From positions 1 through 34,045 of the forward strand of contig JAFJTK010000108.1 of the NCBI GenBank assembly GCA_017880265.1: 34,045 bases of DNA. The letters run 5' to 3'. Under the pieces are notes generated by a model, which had not been told where the DNA came from, did no database searches, and was given only the letters and a program-made list of their open reading frames with translations. This stretch comes from Candidatus Pelagibacter sp. (GTDB lineage Bacteria > Pseudomonadota > Alphaproteobacteria > Pelagibacterales > Pelagibacteraceae). Below are positions 24,471 through 32,541 of the stretch, in pieces (positions within the stretch are counted from its first letter, which is position 1; each line of letters opens with the position of its first letter). The position numbers and the translations under genes are program-made.

Positions 24471-25472
24471 TTAAAATTTAATATTTACAACTTTACCTTT
24501 TTTGTATGCTTCATAAGCTGCATTAGCAATTATGAGTGCATTTTTTCCATCTTCAAAAGTAACTTTTGGTTTAGTTTTTTTGGTTACACATTTTACAAAT
24601 TCATTGAATTGATCTTTGTATGCTTGTTCATATCTTTCTATAAAGAAAAAATGCACTGGATCTTTTACCGAAGTTGATTTACTTGTATATCTCTCCACTG
24701 ATGTAGTAGTTTGATTGTTTGAAATAATCATTCCTTTGCTTCCAAAAACTTCAACTCTTTGATCGTATCCATAAACAGCTCTTCTAGAATTATTTATATG
24801 TATCAAAACTCCTTTTTTTGATTTTAAAATAAACATCGCTGTGTCATGATCTTTTTGCTTTTTTGCATTTTTATCAAATAACGCTTCACCAAATGCTGAA
24901 ATTTGCACTACAGGGTCGTTACCTAATATAAATCTAGCTAAATCAAAATCATGAATAGTTGTATCTCTAAAAAAGCCACCTGCTGCTTTTAAATAATCTA
25001 TACCAGGAGGTTCTGGGTCACGACTAGTAATTACAATCATTTCTAGTTCACCAATTTCTTTTTTTACTCTTGCTTGTTGAGCTTTTGCATGACTAGAGTC
25101 AAACCTTCTATTAAATCCGATTTGAATTGGAACCTTAGTATTTTTAATTTGATTTAAACATTCATTTACTTTTTTAATATCTAAATCAATTGGCTTTTCA
25201 CAAAAAATTGCTTTTCCTGCTTTAGCTGCCATTGTTATAAATTTGGTATGTGTTGGTGTAGCTGAAGCAATTAAAACAGCATCAATTTCTTTTGAATTTA
25301 TTGCTTCTTCTGGCTTACTTGCAATTTTACATTCTGTTAATCTTGCTACGTCATTTGCAAATTTTTTATTTACATCATAAACATATTTTAATTTTGCATT
25401 TGGATGAGCTGAAATTATTTTTGCGTGCATTTTTCCAATTCTACCTGCACCCATGAGAGAAAAGTTAATCAT
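24471..25472 (-). CDS. iolG: Inositol 2-dehydrogenase-like oxidoreductase (IolG)
   Basis: 333 residues of the Gfo/Idh/MocA family. The Rossmann motif GAGRIG lies at 8-13. The catalytic residues by analogy to Bacillus inositol dehydrogenase are Lys93 (CEKPID), Asp170 and His174 (GGFFRDTTIHDFDLAR). GFNRRFD and SRDPEPPGIDYLKAAGGFFRDTTIHD are typical of IolG. The reaction is oxidation of myo-inositol (or a related cyclitol or pyranose) to the 2-keto form with NAD+. It is first in the operon with the ABC ATPase and permease and divergent from the iolE-like gene across 142 bp with two operator copies. Specificity inside the family is hard to fix, so the symbol is provisional. Confidence 0.85.
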   Translation of the reverse strand: MINFSLMGAGRIGKMHAKIISAHPNAKLKYVYDVNKKFANDVARLTECKIASKPEEAINSKEIDAVLIASATPTHTKFITMAAKAGKAIFCEKPIDLDIKKVNECLNQIKNTKVPIQIGFNRRFDSSHAKAQQARVKKEIGELEMIVITSRDPEPPGIDYLKAAGGFFRDTTIHDFDLARFILGNDPVVQISAFGEALFDKNAKKQKDHDTAMFILKSKKGVLIHINNSRRAVYGYDQRVEVFGSKGMIISNNQTTTSVERYTSKSTSVKDPVHFFFIERYEQAYKDQFNEFVKCVTKKTKPKVTFEDGKNALIIANAAYEAYKKGKVVNIKF

Positions 25473-25519
25473 AGGAATATAGAACAGAATTGAAAAATAA
25501 AATCAAGAAAGAATTTGTT

Positions 25520-25573
25520 TGATGAGTTTAACATCATTTTTCAAGAATAATTTCCTTGATGACTTTAACATCA
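25520..25573. promoter_or_regulatory. Two operator copies between iolG and iolE
   Basis: TGATGAGTTTAACATCA (25520-25536) and TGATGACTTTAACATCA (25557-25573) differ at one base. They are placed 37 bp start to start, about 3.5 helical turns. Each has arms TGATG/CATCA around a 7-bp centre. A related site lies in the binding-protein/LacI intergenic region. A third GATGTAA half-site occurs near 25588. They are likely operators shared by both divergent genes. Confidence 0.65.
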
Positions 25574-25614
25574 TATTCTATTTATAAGATGTAATTTTAA
25601 TAAAATATAACCTT

Positions 25615-26517
25615 ATGACAGTTAAATTAGGAATAGCACCAATAGCATGGAGTAATGATGATATGCCCGAATTAGGAGGGGATACAACTTTAGAGCAATG
25701 TCTATCTGAAGCCAGTCAGGCAGGATTTATTGGAATTGAGTCTGGTGGTAAATTTCCAAAAAAATCAGAAGAATTAATTCCTAAACTTAATGAGTTTAAT
25801 CTAAATCTTTGTTCAGGTTGGTATGGAGCTAATTTAAGAACAAATAGTGTTAATGAAGAGAAAAATCTAATTCGAGATCAGTTAAAACTTTTTAAAGATT
25901 GTAATTCACCTTGTATGGTTTTTGCTGAAGTTTCTGGTTCAATTCAAGGAGATCCAAATCGAAAATTATCTACTAGACCTCAAATGGATCTTGAAGAATC
26001 TAAAAAATACTATGAAAAAATTTCAGAAATGGGAAAATATCTTGAAGATGAAGGGATGCCACTTGCTTACCATCATCATATGGGCACTGTAATAGAAACT
26101 GAAGAAGATACCGTTAGATTGCTTGAAAATACTGATGATAGCGTAAAACTTACATTAGACACTGGTCATATGTTGTTTGCTCAAGGAGACTCTTTAAAAA
26201 TATTAAATGATTTTAGCGAAAGATTAATTCACATGCATTGTAAAGATATTAGAAAAAGTGTTTTAGAAAAATCTTTGAAAGAAGATTTAAGTTTCAGAGG
26301 AGCATTTTTAGAGGGTGCATTTACAGTTCCGGGTGATGGATGTATTGATTACAAACCTTTGTTTGATGTTTTGAAAGAAAAAAATTATTCTGGTTGGTTG
26401 GTAGTAGAGGCAGAACAAGATCCAGCAAAAGCAAACCCACTTGAATATGCAAAAATAGGGTACAAGTATCTAACTGAAACCTTAAATCTTAGTGATATTA
26501 AAATATATAATAATTAA
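25615..26517 (+). CDS. iolE: Inosose dehydratase-like protein (IolE)
   Basis: 300 residues, a TIM-barrel of the xylose-isomerase-like type. The N-terminus KLGIAPIAWSNDDMPELGGDTTLEQCLSEASQAGF is a near-signature for IolE (2-keto-myo-inositol dehydratase). YHHHMGTVIETEED, LTLDTGHMLFAQGD, IHMHCKDIR and WLVVEAEQDP supply the metal-binding His, Asp and Glu residues of the barrel. It would dehydrate the product of the neighbouring IolG. The rest of the classical pathway (iolB, iolC, iolD, iolA) is not in the window. It shares the operator pair with iolG. About 40 bp of plain AT-rich sequence follow the stop. Confidence 0.88.
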   Translation: MTVKLGIAPIAWSNDDMPELGGDTTLEQCLSEASQAGFIGIESGGKFPKKSEELIPKLNEFNLNLCSGWYGANLRTNSVNEEKNLIRDQLKLFKDCNSPCMVFAEVSGSIQGDPNRKLSTRPQMDLEESKKYYEKISEMGKYLEDEGMPLAYHHHMGTVIETEEDTVRLLENTDDSVKLTLDTGHMLFAQGDSLKILNDFSERLIHMHCKDIRKSVLEKSLKEDLSFRGAFLEGAFTVPGDGCIDYKPLFDVLKEKNYSGWLVVEAEQDPAKANPLEYAKIGYKYLTETLNLSDIKIYNN

Positions 26518-26559
26518 CTTTCGATAAATATTAGCTAAATTTTTAGACTAAATCTCTTA

Positions 26560-27525
26560 TTATAATCTTACAATTTTTGATTTTTCTAATGTATCATCAA
26601 AATAATCAATAATATTTTGAATTGTTTCTACACCCATTCTTGTCATACACTCATCAGTGAAAGCAGCAGTGTGTGGACTTAAATAAACTTTATCGTTTTT
26701 TAAAAGAGGATTATCATTATCTGGTGGTTCTTGTTTAAACACATCAATTCCTGCGCCAAAAATTAAATCTTCATTTAAAGCTTTATTAAGATCTTCTTCA
26801 TGAATAATCCCGCCTCTAGCAGCATTAATTATGATGCAGTTTTTCTTCATCGTTTTAAGTAAATCATAATTAATTAGATTTTCTGTTTTTTCTGTTAAAG
26901 GCATATGCAGAGAAATTACATCCATGGTTTTTACTCCCTCTTCAAGATTATCTATTTTTTTTCCACCAAGCTTCTCTATTGTATCTTTATCTACAAAGGG
27001 ATCATAGACGTAGACATTCATTTCAAATCCCAAACATCTTTTAATAAGTGCTTTACCAATTCTACCAAAACCCATTATTAGGAAATTTTTTTTCCATACT
27101 TCAATAGTTTTAGGTAATTTATTTCTATCCTTAAAGTTACCATCTCTGACTGTCGTATGATAGAGCTCTCTTCTTTTAGCGATATTTAATAAAACAAACA
27201 TTACATGCTCAGCAACTGTGACTGCGTTTGCATTAGCTGTAATAGCAATTTTTATATCTCTTTCCTTAGCTGTTTTTAAATCAATATTGTCGTAACCAAC
27301 TCCATGTCTTGAAATTATTTTAAGATTTTTTGCCTCATTAATTACCTCACCAGGTAATTTTGCTATTCTAATTGAAGCACCATCACAATCTTTTATTTTT
27401 GTCTTTAAATTTTCTATCGAAACATCATCAGTAACTTCCACATCAAAATTGGGATGGCTATTAATTAATTCCATACCTTTGTCATGAACTTTTTGGATAA
27501 CTAGAATCTTCTTTTTATTAGTCAT
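26560..27525 (-). CDS. D-2-hydroxyacid dehydrogenase (phosphoglycerate dehydrogenase-like)
   Basis: 321 residues. The NAD-binding motif is GFGRIG (152-157) with Asp175 (YVYDPF) as the likely adenosine-binding acid. The catalytic set is Arg237 (NAARGG), Glu266 (KQEPP) and His285 (LSPHTAAF). The ACT/regulatory domain of true SerA is absent, so this is a free catalytic unit that interconverts a 2-hydroxyacid and a 2-ketoacid. It is divergent from the TRAP transporter (113-bp gap, no clear operator seen). This suggests that it may act on the acid the TRAP system imports, though that is inference. Confidence 0.9.
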   Translation of the reverse strand: MTNKKKILVIQKVHDKGMELINSHPNFDVEVTDDVSIENLKTKIKDCDGASIRIAKLPGEVINEAKNLKIISRHGVGYDNIDLKTAKERDIKIAITANANAVTVAEHVMFVLLNIAKRRELYHTTVRDGNFKDRNKLPKTIEVWKKNFLIMGFGRIGKALIKRCLGFEMNVYVYDPFVDKDTIEKLGGKKIDNLEEGVKTMDVISLHMPLTEKTENLINYDLLKTMKKNCIIINAARGGIIHEEDLNKALNEDLIFGAGIDVFKQEPPDNDNPLLKNDKVYLSPHTAAFTDECMTRMGVETIQNIIDYFDDTLEKSKIVRL

Positions 27526-27638
27526 AATTTTTATTTAAGTCTTTCTATTGAAGGCTTTTCTAATACGAAAAATATCAAACAATGTAAAATAGTTTTTTAA
27601 AAAGTTGTAATTAATTTCTTATTAAAATAAATTTAATT

Positions 27639-28235
27639 GTGAATTTAACTATAAAAACACTGCTTTATTTTTTTAACTTTCTTGAAAAGGTTAATACTTT
27701 TTTTCTAAGAATTGGAAGACAATTTGCATGGATTGCAATTTTTTTAATGGTTGTTGTAATTATGATCCAGGTATTTTTTAGATATGTTCTAAACAGCGCA
27801 TTACCATGGCCTGATGAAGTTGCAAGATTTTTAATGTTATGGATGACTGGTTTAATCGCTCCTTCAGCCTACAGATGGGGAGGTTTTGTTTCTATTGATA
27901 TGTTGGAAAGGTTTTTACCTAAAATTATATCTACTTTATTAACTTTATTTTTATTAATTGTCTCATTGTTTGTTTTGATAATTGGTCTAGAGTTAGGTTT
28001 AAAACATATCAATGCTGGATGGATTTTTAGTTCAGCTTCAATTAAAATTCCTTTTAATTTAATTGGTGGTAAAGCTGAACCAATAAAATTAGCCTGGATG
28101 TATATGTCCTTACCTGTTGGAATTGTTTTTTTGATTTCAGTAAACATAGAGTTAATTTTAAGAAATTTTTTAAGTAATTTTACAAAGTTAGAATTACCTG
28201 AAGATTTAGATAAACAAAAATTGGAGACTCAATAA
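27639..28235 (+). CDS. dctQ: TRAP transporter small membrane subunit (DctQ type)
   Basis: 198 residues starting at a GTG; no upstream ATG fits. There are four hydrophobic helices, with the DctQ hallmark LPWPDEVARFLMLWMTGLIAPSAYRWGGFVSIDML in the first loop and second helix. It anchors the TRAP importer complex with DctM in the inner membrane. Its stop overlaps or abuts the dctM start (28235). The symbol is generic to the family and does not imply C4-dicarboxylate specificity. The C-terminal tail (about 175-198) is soluble and acidic/lysine rich. Confidence 0.92.
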   Translation: MNLTIKTLLYFFNFLEKVNTFFLRIGRQFAWIAIFLMVVVIMIQVFFRYVLNSALPWPDEVARFLMLWMTGLIAPSAYRWGGFVSIDMLERFLPKIISTLLTLFLLIVSLFVLIIGLELGLKHINAGWIFSSASIKIPFNLIGGKAEPIKLAWMYMSLPVGIVFLISVNIELILRNFLSNFTKLELPEDLDKQKLETQ

Positions 28236-29524
28236 TGTTGATTTGGTTTCTCCCCTTATTTTTATTATTTTTATTAATTGGATTGCCAGTATTTTTTGGA
28301 TTGTTAGCTGCTCCTGGAATTTTACTTTGGTTGAATGATCAATCTAGAGATGGTGCAATGCTTTATAGAAATATTTATAATGGTATTGACAGTTTTCCTT
28401 TAATGGCAATCCCATTTTTCATGTTAGCTGGTGAGCTAATGAATAGGGGAGGTATTACCTTAAGGTTAGTAGAATTTAGTCAAGCTATGATGGGCCACTT
28501 AAAAGGAGGTTTGGCTCATGTAAATGTTTTAACTTCAATGTTGTTTGCAGGACTATCTGGTTCTGCAGTTGCGGATACTTCTGCAATTGGATCAATGTTA
28601 ATTCCTGCAATGGAAAAACAAGGGTATACCAAAAAATTTGCAGCAGCAATTACTGCAGCAAGCTCAGTTATAGGACCAATTATTCCTCCTTCAGGGATAA
28701 TGATTATTTACGCTTATGTAATGGGTGAGAGTGTTGCTGCCTTATTTCTTGCTGGTATTGTTCCTGGAATTTTAGTTGGTGTAAGTTTAATGGTCACCAT
28801 TAAATTTATGGCAAAGCGATATAATTTTCCAGCCGTAACAAAAAAAACTACATGGAGTCAAAGAGGTAAAGCATCCCTGAAAGCTTTTTTTCCTTTAATG
28901 ACTCCAGTAATAATTCTTGGAGGAATTTTAGGTGGAATTTTCACTCCCACAGAAGCTTCCGCAGTAGCAGCTGCTTATGCAATGTTTATAGGATTATTTG
29001 TTTTAAAATCTTTAGAATGGAAAGAAATACCTAAAGTCATGACTAAAGCTGCTATGGTCTCTTCGGTTGTTCTTCTTTTGGTTGGTGCAGCAATGGCATT
29101 TAAAACTGTCGTAAGTTTATCTCATGCACCTGAGTATTTAGCAGAATTTGTTTTAGGATTAAGTGAAAATCCTTATATTTTATTATTTCTCATAAATATT
29201 TTATTGTTTGTTGTTGGAATGTTTTTGGATGCAGGCCCAGCTATAATAATTTTAGGACCTATACTAGGACCAGTTTTCGTTGAACTTGGTGTTCACCCTG
29301 TTCATTTTGCAATTATAATGTCTGTTAATTTAACTGTCGGGTTAGCTACACCACCTATGGGTCTTGTTTTATTTGTTGCTTCATCTGTATCAGGTGAAAG
29401 AGTAGAAACAATAGCAAAAGCAATACTACCTTTCTTAGCAGTGGAGGCTATAGTAATATTCTTAATTACATATTTTCCAGCAATCTCAATGACTGTTCCT
29501 TTATTGACTGGTTTTGCTAAATAA
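28235..29524 (+). CDS. dctM: TRAP transporter large permease (DctM type)
   Basis: 429 residues with about twelve hydrophobic helices, the standard DctM length. Family segments are FPLMAIPFFMLAGELMNRGGI, LTSMLFAGLSGSAVADTSAIGSMLIPAM, AASSVIGPIIPPSG, GGIFTPTEASAVAAAYA and AIIMSVNLTVGLATPPMGLVLFVAS. These form the sodium-coupled transport channel. It is translationally coupled to dctQ; an 84-bp gap holding an inverted repeat separates it from dctP. As for dctQ, the symbol marks the family only. Confidence 0.94.
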   Translation: MLIWFLPLFLLFLLIGLPVFFGLLAAPGILLWLNDQSRDGAMLYRNIYNGIDSFPLMAIPFFMLAGELMNRGGITLRLVEFSQAMMGHLKGGLAHVNVLTSMLFAGLSGSAVADTSAIGSMLIPAMEKQGYTKKFAAAITAASSVIGPIIPPSGIMIIYAYVMGESVAALFLAGIVPGILVGVSLMVTIKFMAKRYNFPAVTKKTTWSQRGKASLKAFFPLMTPVIILGGILGGIFTPTEASAVAAAYAMFIGLFVLKSLEWKEIPKVMTKAAMVSSVVLLLVGAAMAFKTVVSLSHAPEYLAEFVLGLSENPYILLFLINILLFVVGMFLDAGPAIIILGPILGPVFVELGVHPVHFAIIMSVNLTVGLATPPMGLVLFVASSVSGERVETIAKAILPFLAVEAIVIFLITYFPAISMTVPLLTGFAK

Positions 29525-29563
29525 CTTTTATTTATTTTCAGATAATAGACTCTTTTGTAATTC

Positions 29564-29584
29564 TATGTATAGTCTCTATACATA
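29564..29584. promoter_or_regulatory. Inverted repeat before dctP
   Basis: Perfect 9-bp arms TATGTATAG (29564-29572) and CTATACATA (29576-29584) with a TCT centre, in the dctM-dctP gap. It ends 24 bp before the dctP ATG and just upstream of GAGAGGG. It could be an operator (GntR-type sites have this size) or an mRNA hairpin that protects dctP mRNA. The sequence does not decide between these. Confidence 0.55.
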
Positions 29585-29608
29585 AATATTAAAGAGAGGG
29601 AAATAATT

Positions 29609-30661
29609 ATGAATAAGTTAATTAAATCATTTTTTTCATTATTATTATTAATTGGATTTACAGCTTCAGTTTCTGCTGCAGATTACAACTTAAGAATGAC
29701 AATGAATTCTAATGATCAAGATGAAGACTATGATGGTGCTGTAGTTTTTAAAAACTATGTCGAAGCAGCATCTAATGGAAAAATATCTGTGGAACTTTTT
29801 GTAGGTACACAATTATGTTCTAAAGGAGCAGAATGTTTACAAGGTGTTTCTGATGGAAGTATCGACGTTTATATTTCTACTTCTGGAGGAGCAGCTGGTG
29901 TTTTCCCATATGTTCAAGTTTTAGATTTGCCATATCTAATGGCAGACGACAGAATTGCTGAAGAAGTTATGCAGGGTGATTTTGTGAGAACTATGAGACA
30001 AATGGCTCTAAAAGATTCAGGTGATACAATAAGATTGATGACTGTTGGTAACACAGGTGGTTGGAGAAATTTTGCAAATACAAAAAGAAGAGTTGCAGAA
30101 CCATCAGATATGAAAGGTCTAAAAATCAGAACCGTTGTAGCTGATTTACCTCAAGAACTTGTAAGAGCTTTAGGTGCATCACCAACTCCTATTCCATGGC
30201 CAGAATTATTTACATCTTTTCAAACAGGTGTAGTTGAAGGTTCTAAAAATGGAATAACTGACATTATGAATATGAAGTTCCCAGACGCAGGTCTAAAATA
30301 TGTTACTTTAGATGGTCATGCATACATGGGAGCACTTTGGTGGATGAATAATGCAAAATATCAATCTATGCCAAAAGAACTTAAAAAAGTTATTACGGAT
30401 GGATTTTATGCATTGCAACAAGCAACATTTGCATCTCCAAAAAGAAAATCAATCAAAGCATATGAAGACTTTGTAGCAGGCGGTGGAGATCTATATGTTC
30501 CAACTCCAGCACAAAAAGCTAGCTTCAAAAAAGCTGCTAGTCCAGTTTATGATTGGTTTAAGTCAAATGTTAAAGGTGGTGGACAAATCTTTGACGCTTT
30601 AACTAGTGCAGTTGCTGATGCTGAGAAAAAAGCATCAAGTGCATATGACAAAGACTTATAA
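29609..30661 (+). CDS. dctP: TRAP transporter substrate-binding protein (DctP type)
   Basis: 350 residues. The signal peptide MNKLIKSFFSLLLLIGFTASVSA is likely cut before ADYNLRM. The mature protein is a DctP-fold binding protein: KISVELFVGTQLCSKGAECLQGVSDGSIDVYIS, VLDLPYLM, and the ligand-contact segment MKGLKIRTVVADLPQELVRALGASPTPIPWPELFTSFQTGVVEG. In that segment the Arg in KIRTV normally binds the substrate carboxylate. An organic acid is therefore expected; which one is unknown. The Cys pair in LCSKGAEC may form a disulfide. A GAGAGGG ribosome binding site precedes the ATG. It is third in the TRAP operon. Confidence 0.93.
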   Translation: MNKLIKSFFSLLLLIGFTASVSAADYNLRMTMNSNDQDEDYDGAVVFKNYVEAASNGKISVELFVGTQLCSKGAECLQGVSDGSIDVYISTSGGAAGVFPYVQVLDLPYLMADDRIAEEVMQGDFVRTMRQMALKDSGDTIRLMTVGNTGGWRNFANTKRRVAEPSDMKGLKIRTVVADLPQELVRALGASPTPIPWPELFTSFQTGVVEGSKNGITDIMNMKFPDAGLKYVTLDGHAYMGALWWMNNAKYQSMPKELKKVITDGFYALQQATFASPKRKSIKAYEDFVAGGGDLYVPTPAQKASFKKAASPVYDWFKSNVKGGGQIFDALTSAVADAEKKASSAYDKDL

Positions 30662-30672
30662 TCTTAATTTAT

Positions 30673-30704
30673 TGATGGGGCGGATTTAATTATTCGCCTC
30701 ATTA
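30673..30704. terminator. Convergent hairpin between dctP and the Sel1 gene
   Basis: Positions 30673-30685 pair with 30692-30704 (13 bp including three G-U pairs on the plus-strand RNA; core GGGGCGG with TCGCCTC) around a 6-nt loop. It lies between two converging genes and touches the Sel1 stop codon. There is no U run on either side, so it is more a transcript-end hairpin than a classical terminator. Confidence 0.5.
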
Positions 30705-31172
30705 CCTAAACGGATAAATCCAAGCTTTGTAATCTTTAATAAGTATATGCGCTTTTTCAATTTGCTCAGGAGTCATTTTTTTAATAACTTCTTCTTGAGA
30801 AATCGCAGCATCAGGATCACCTCCAATAGCAGACAAACCATACCACATGTAAGCTCGAACAAGATCAGGAGCAGGAAGTCCTCTACCAATTTCATAATAC
30901 CATCCAACACCCGATTGAGCGCCGGGATGACCTTTCATCGAAGATCTAAGATACCATTCAAAAGCTCTAACATCGTCTTGTTCAACTCCAAGACCCATCG
31001 CATACATTATCCCAATAAGTTCTTCAGCATCAGCGTTTCCAGATCGAGCAGCTGGCATCAGTTCTTCCATAGCTTCTTGAAATTTTCCATCTTCCATCAA
31101 ATCTCTAGCATTTTCAATTTCTGCAAAAACTATGGATGGGATAAACAAAATTACAAAAATATACTTAATCAT
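30702..31172 (-). CDS. Exported Sel1-repeat (TPR-like) protein
   Basis: 156 residues. The signal peptide MIKYIFVILFIPSIVFA is followed by a helical repeat domain. Two Sel1-like repeats are visible: AEELIGIMYAMGLGVEQDDVRAFEWYLRSSMKG and AQSGVGWYYEIGRGLPAPDLVRAYMWYGLSAIGG. A degenerate first repeat starts ARDLMEDGKFQEAMEELMPAARSG. Sel1 repeats mediate protein-protein contacts; a periplasmic adaptor role is plausible but unproven. Its start codon directly abuts the coding start of the divergent peroxidase gene, so neither gene has private upstream space. Confidence 0.85.
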   Translation of the reverse strand: MIKYIFVILFIPSIVFAEIENARDLMEDGKFQEAMEELMPAARSGNADAEELIGIMYAMGLGVEQDDVRAFEWYLRSSMKGHPGAQSGVGWYYEIGRGLPAPDLVRAYMWYGLSAIGGDPDAAISQEEVIKKMTPEQIEKAHILIKDYKAWIYPFR

Positions 31173-32510
31173 ATAAAAATTATTTTATTTATAGTTCCAT
31201 TTCTAATTTCAGTAAATAAATCATACGCAACAGAATTACCAAAACCAATAAAGAGCGATGATTTTCATAAAGTTGATATAGAAAAAGTTAAAATTGGTAG
31301 ACTTTTGTTCCATGATAAAATTTTATCTGCAAATCGAAATATTGCATGCGCAACTTGTCATAGTCATAATTTAGGCGGTTCTGATGGACTTTCATTAGGA
31401 ATTGGAGAAGGAGGACAGGGTATTGGATTAGAAAGAACAGCTGGATCAGGAGATGATAAAATTAAAAAACGTATTCCTAGAAATGCTTTAGCATTATGGA
31501 ATTTAGGATTTAAAGATATTACGACACTACTTCATGATGGCAGAGTGACTAAATCTGATATATTTGGAAATGGTTTTAATACTCCAGCACAAGAACTGCT
31601 TCCAAAAGGTCTTGATAATATAGTTGCTGTACAAGCTTTATTTCCAATGACAAGACAATTTGAAATGGCTGGAAATCCAGGTGAAAATGAAATTATAGGA
31701 CTTGTTTCAAAAGTTGGTAAAGACAGTATGAGAATTGATAGAGTTTGGCCTGTAATTACTCATAGAATAAGAGGTGTTCCTGAATATGTTGAGATGTTTA
31801 AACATGCTTTTGATGATGTAGATAATGCTTTAGATATAAATATTACCCATATAGTAAACTCAATTGCAGCTTTTGAAATTCATGAATGGACATCTTTTGA
31901 CTCTCCATTTGATGAATATTTAAACGGAAATAAATCAGCTTTAAATTCAAATCAGATTGCAGGTATGAATTTATTCTATGGCAAAGCAAATTGCAGCTCA
32001 TGTCATTCGGGGTCTTTATTGTCTGATCAAAAATTTCATTCAATAGGTATCCCACAATTTGGACCAGGCAGAACTAGACCTTTTGATCCTTATGCACGTG
32101 ATGTTGGAAGAATGGTTGAAACAGATGATGTAGATGACATGTATAAATTTAAAACACCTGCTCTAAGAAATGTTTCTTTAACTGCACCTTATGGTCATAA
32201 TGGTGCTTATCCAACACTAAAGGGTATAATTAAACATCATTTAAATCCAGTGACTATGAATAAAAATTGGAAACCTCAATATGCAAATTTACCAAAGGCC
32301 CCATGGCTAGAACAAATAGATTTTGTAACTTTTTCTGACAAAAGAGAACAGGATAGAATTATTTCAAGCATAGACATCAAACCAATAGATTTAAGTGAAA
32401 AAGAAGTTGATCAATTAGTATCTTTTTTGGAATCTCTAACTGGAAAAAGTGGAAATCAAAGACCACTAGGTAAACCAGAAAAAGTACCAAGTGGATTAAC
32501 AATTGATTAA
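31173..32510 (+). CDS. Diheme cytochrome c peroxidase/MauG-family protein, start codon unusual
   Basis: About 445 residues if translation begins at 31173. Two c-type heme sites are clear: CATCH (Cys59, Cys62, His63) and CSSCH (Cys274, Cys277, His278). Surrounding MauG/CCP motifs include KIGRLLFHDKILSANRNIACATCHSHNLGGSDG, GKANCSSCHSGSLLSDQKFHSIG and KTPALRNVSLTAPYGHNGAYPTLKGIIKHH. The export signal KIILFIVPFLISVNKSYA ends at a typical AxA-like site, so the protein is periplasmic. The odd point is that no ATG, GTG or TTG precedes this signal in frame within reach; the codon where Met is expected is ATA (ATT codons follow). Reading further upstream in frame only runs antisense through the Sel1 gene. 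Confidence 0.85.
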   Translation: MKIILFIVPFLISVNKSYATELPKPIKSDDFHKVDIEKVKIGRLLFHDKILSANRNIACATCHSHNLGGSDGLSLGIGEGGQGIGLERTAGSGDDKIKKRIPRNALALWNLGFKDITTLLHDGRVTKSDIFGNGFNTPAQELLPKGLDNIVAVQALFPMTRQFEMAGNPGENEIIGLVSKVGKDSMRIDRVWPVITHRIRGVPEYVEMFKHAFDDVDNALDINITHIVNSIAAFEIHEWTSFDSPFDEYLNGNKSALNSNQIAGMNLFYGKANCSSCHSGSLLSDQKFHSIGIPQFGPGRTRPFDPYARDVGRMVETDDVDDMYKFKTPALRNVSLTAPYGHNGAYPTLKGIIKHHLNPVTMNKNWKPQYANLPKAPWLEQIDFVTFSDKREQDRIISSIDIKPIDLSEKEVDQLVSFLESLTGKSGNQRPLGKPEKVPSGLTID

Positions 32511-32541
32511 ATTTCTTTAATTAAACTGATAGATAATAAAT

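Noticed and set aside
24276..24677. Plus-strand frame over the ABC ATPase and iolG junction
   Set aside because: Antisense to Walker A and to the C-terminus of iolG; no support.
27526..27638. Operator in the dehydrogenase-TRAP gap
   Set aside because: Only AT-rich runs and no palindrome with convincing arms; the LacI motif of the island is not present.
27869..28147. Minus-strand frame inside dctQ
   Set aside because: Antisense shadow of a membrane protein gene; no start signal or homology.
30747..31172. Long in-frame N-terminal extension of the diheme peroxidase
   Set aside because: It is the exact antisense of the Sel1-repeat gene, has no domain, and would bury the export signal in the middle of the protein.
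31843..32055. Minus-strand frame inside the peroxidase gene
   Set aside because: Antisense to the second heme motif, no features of its own.
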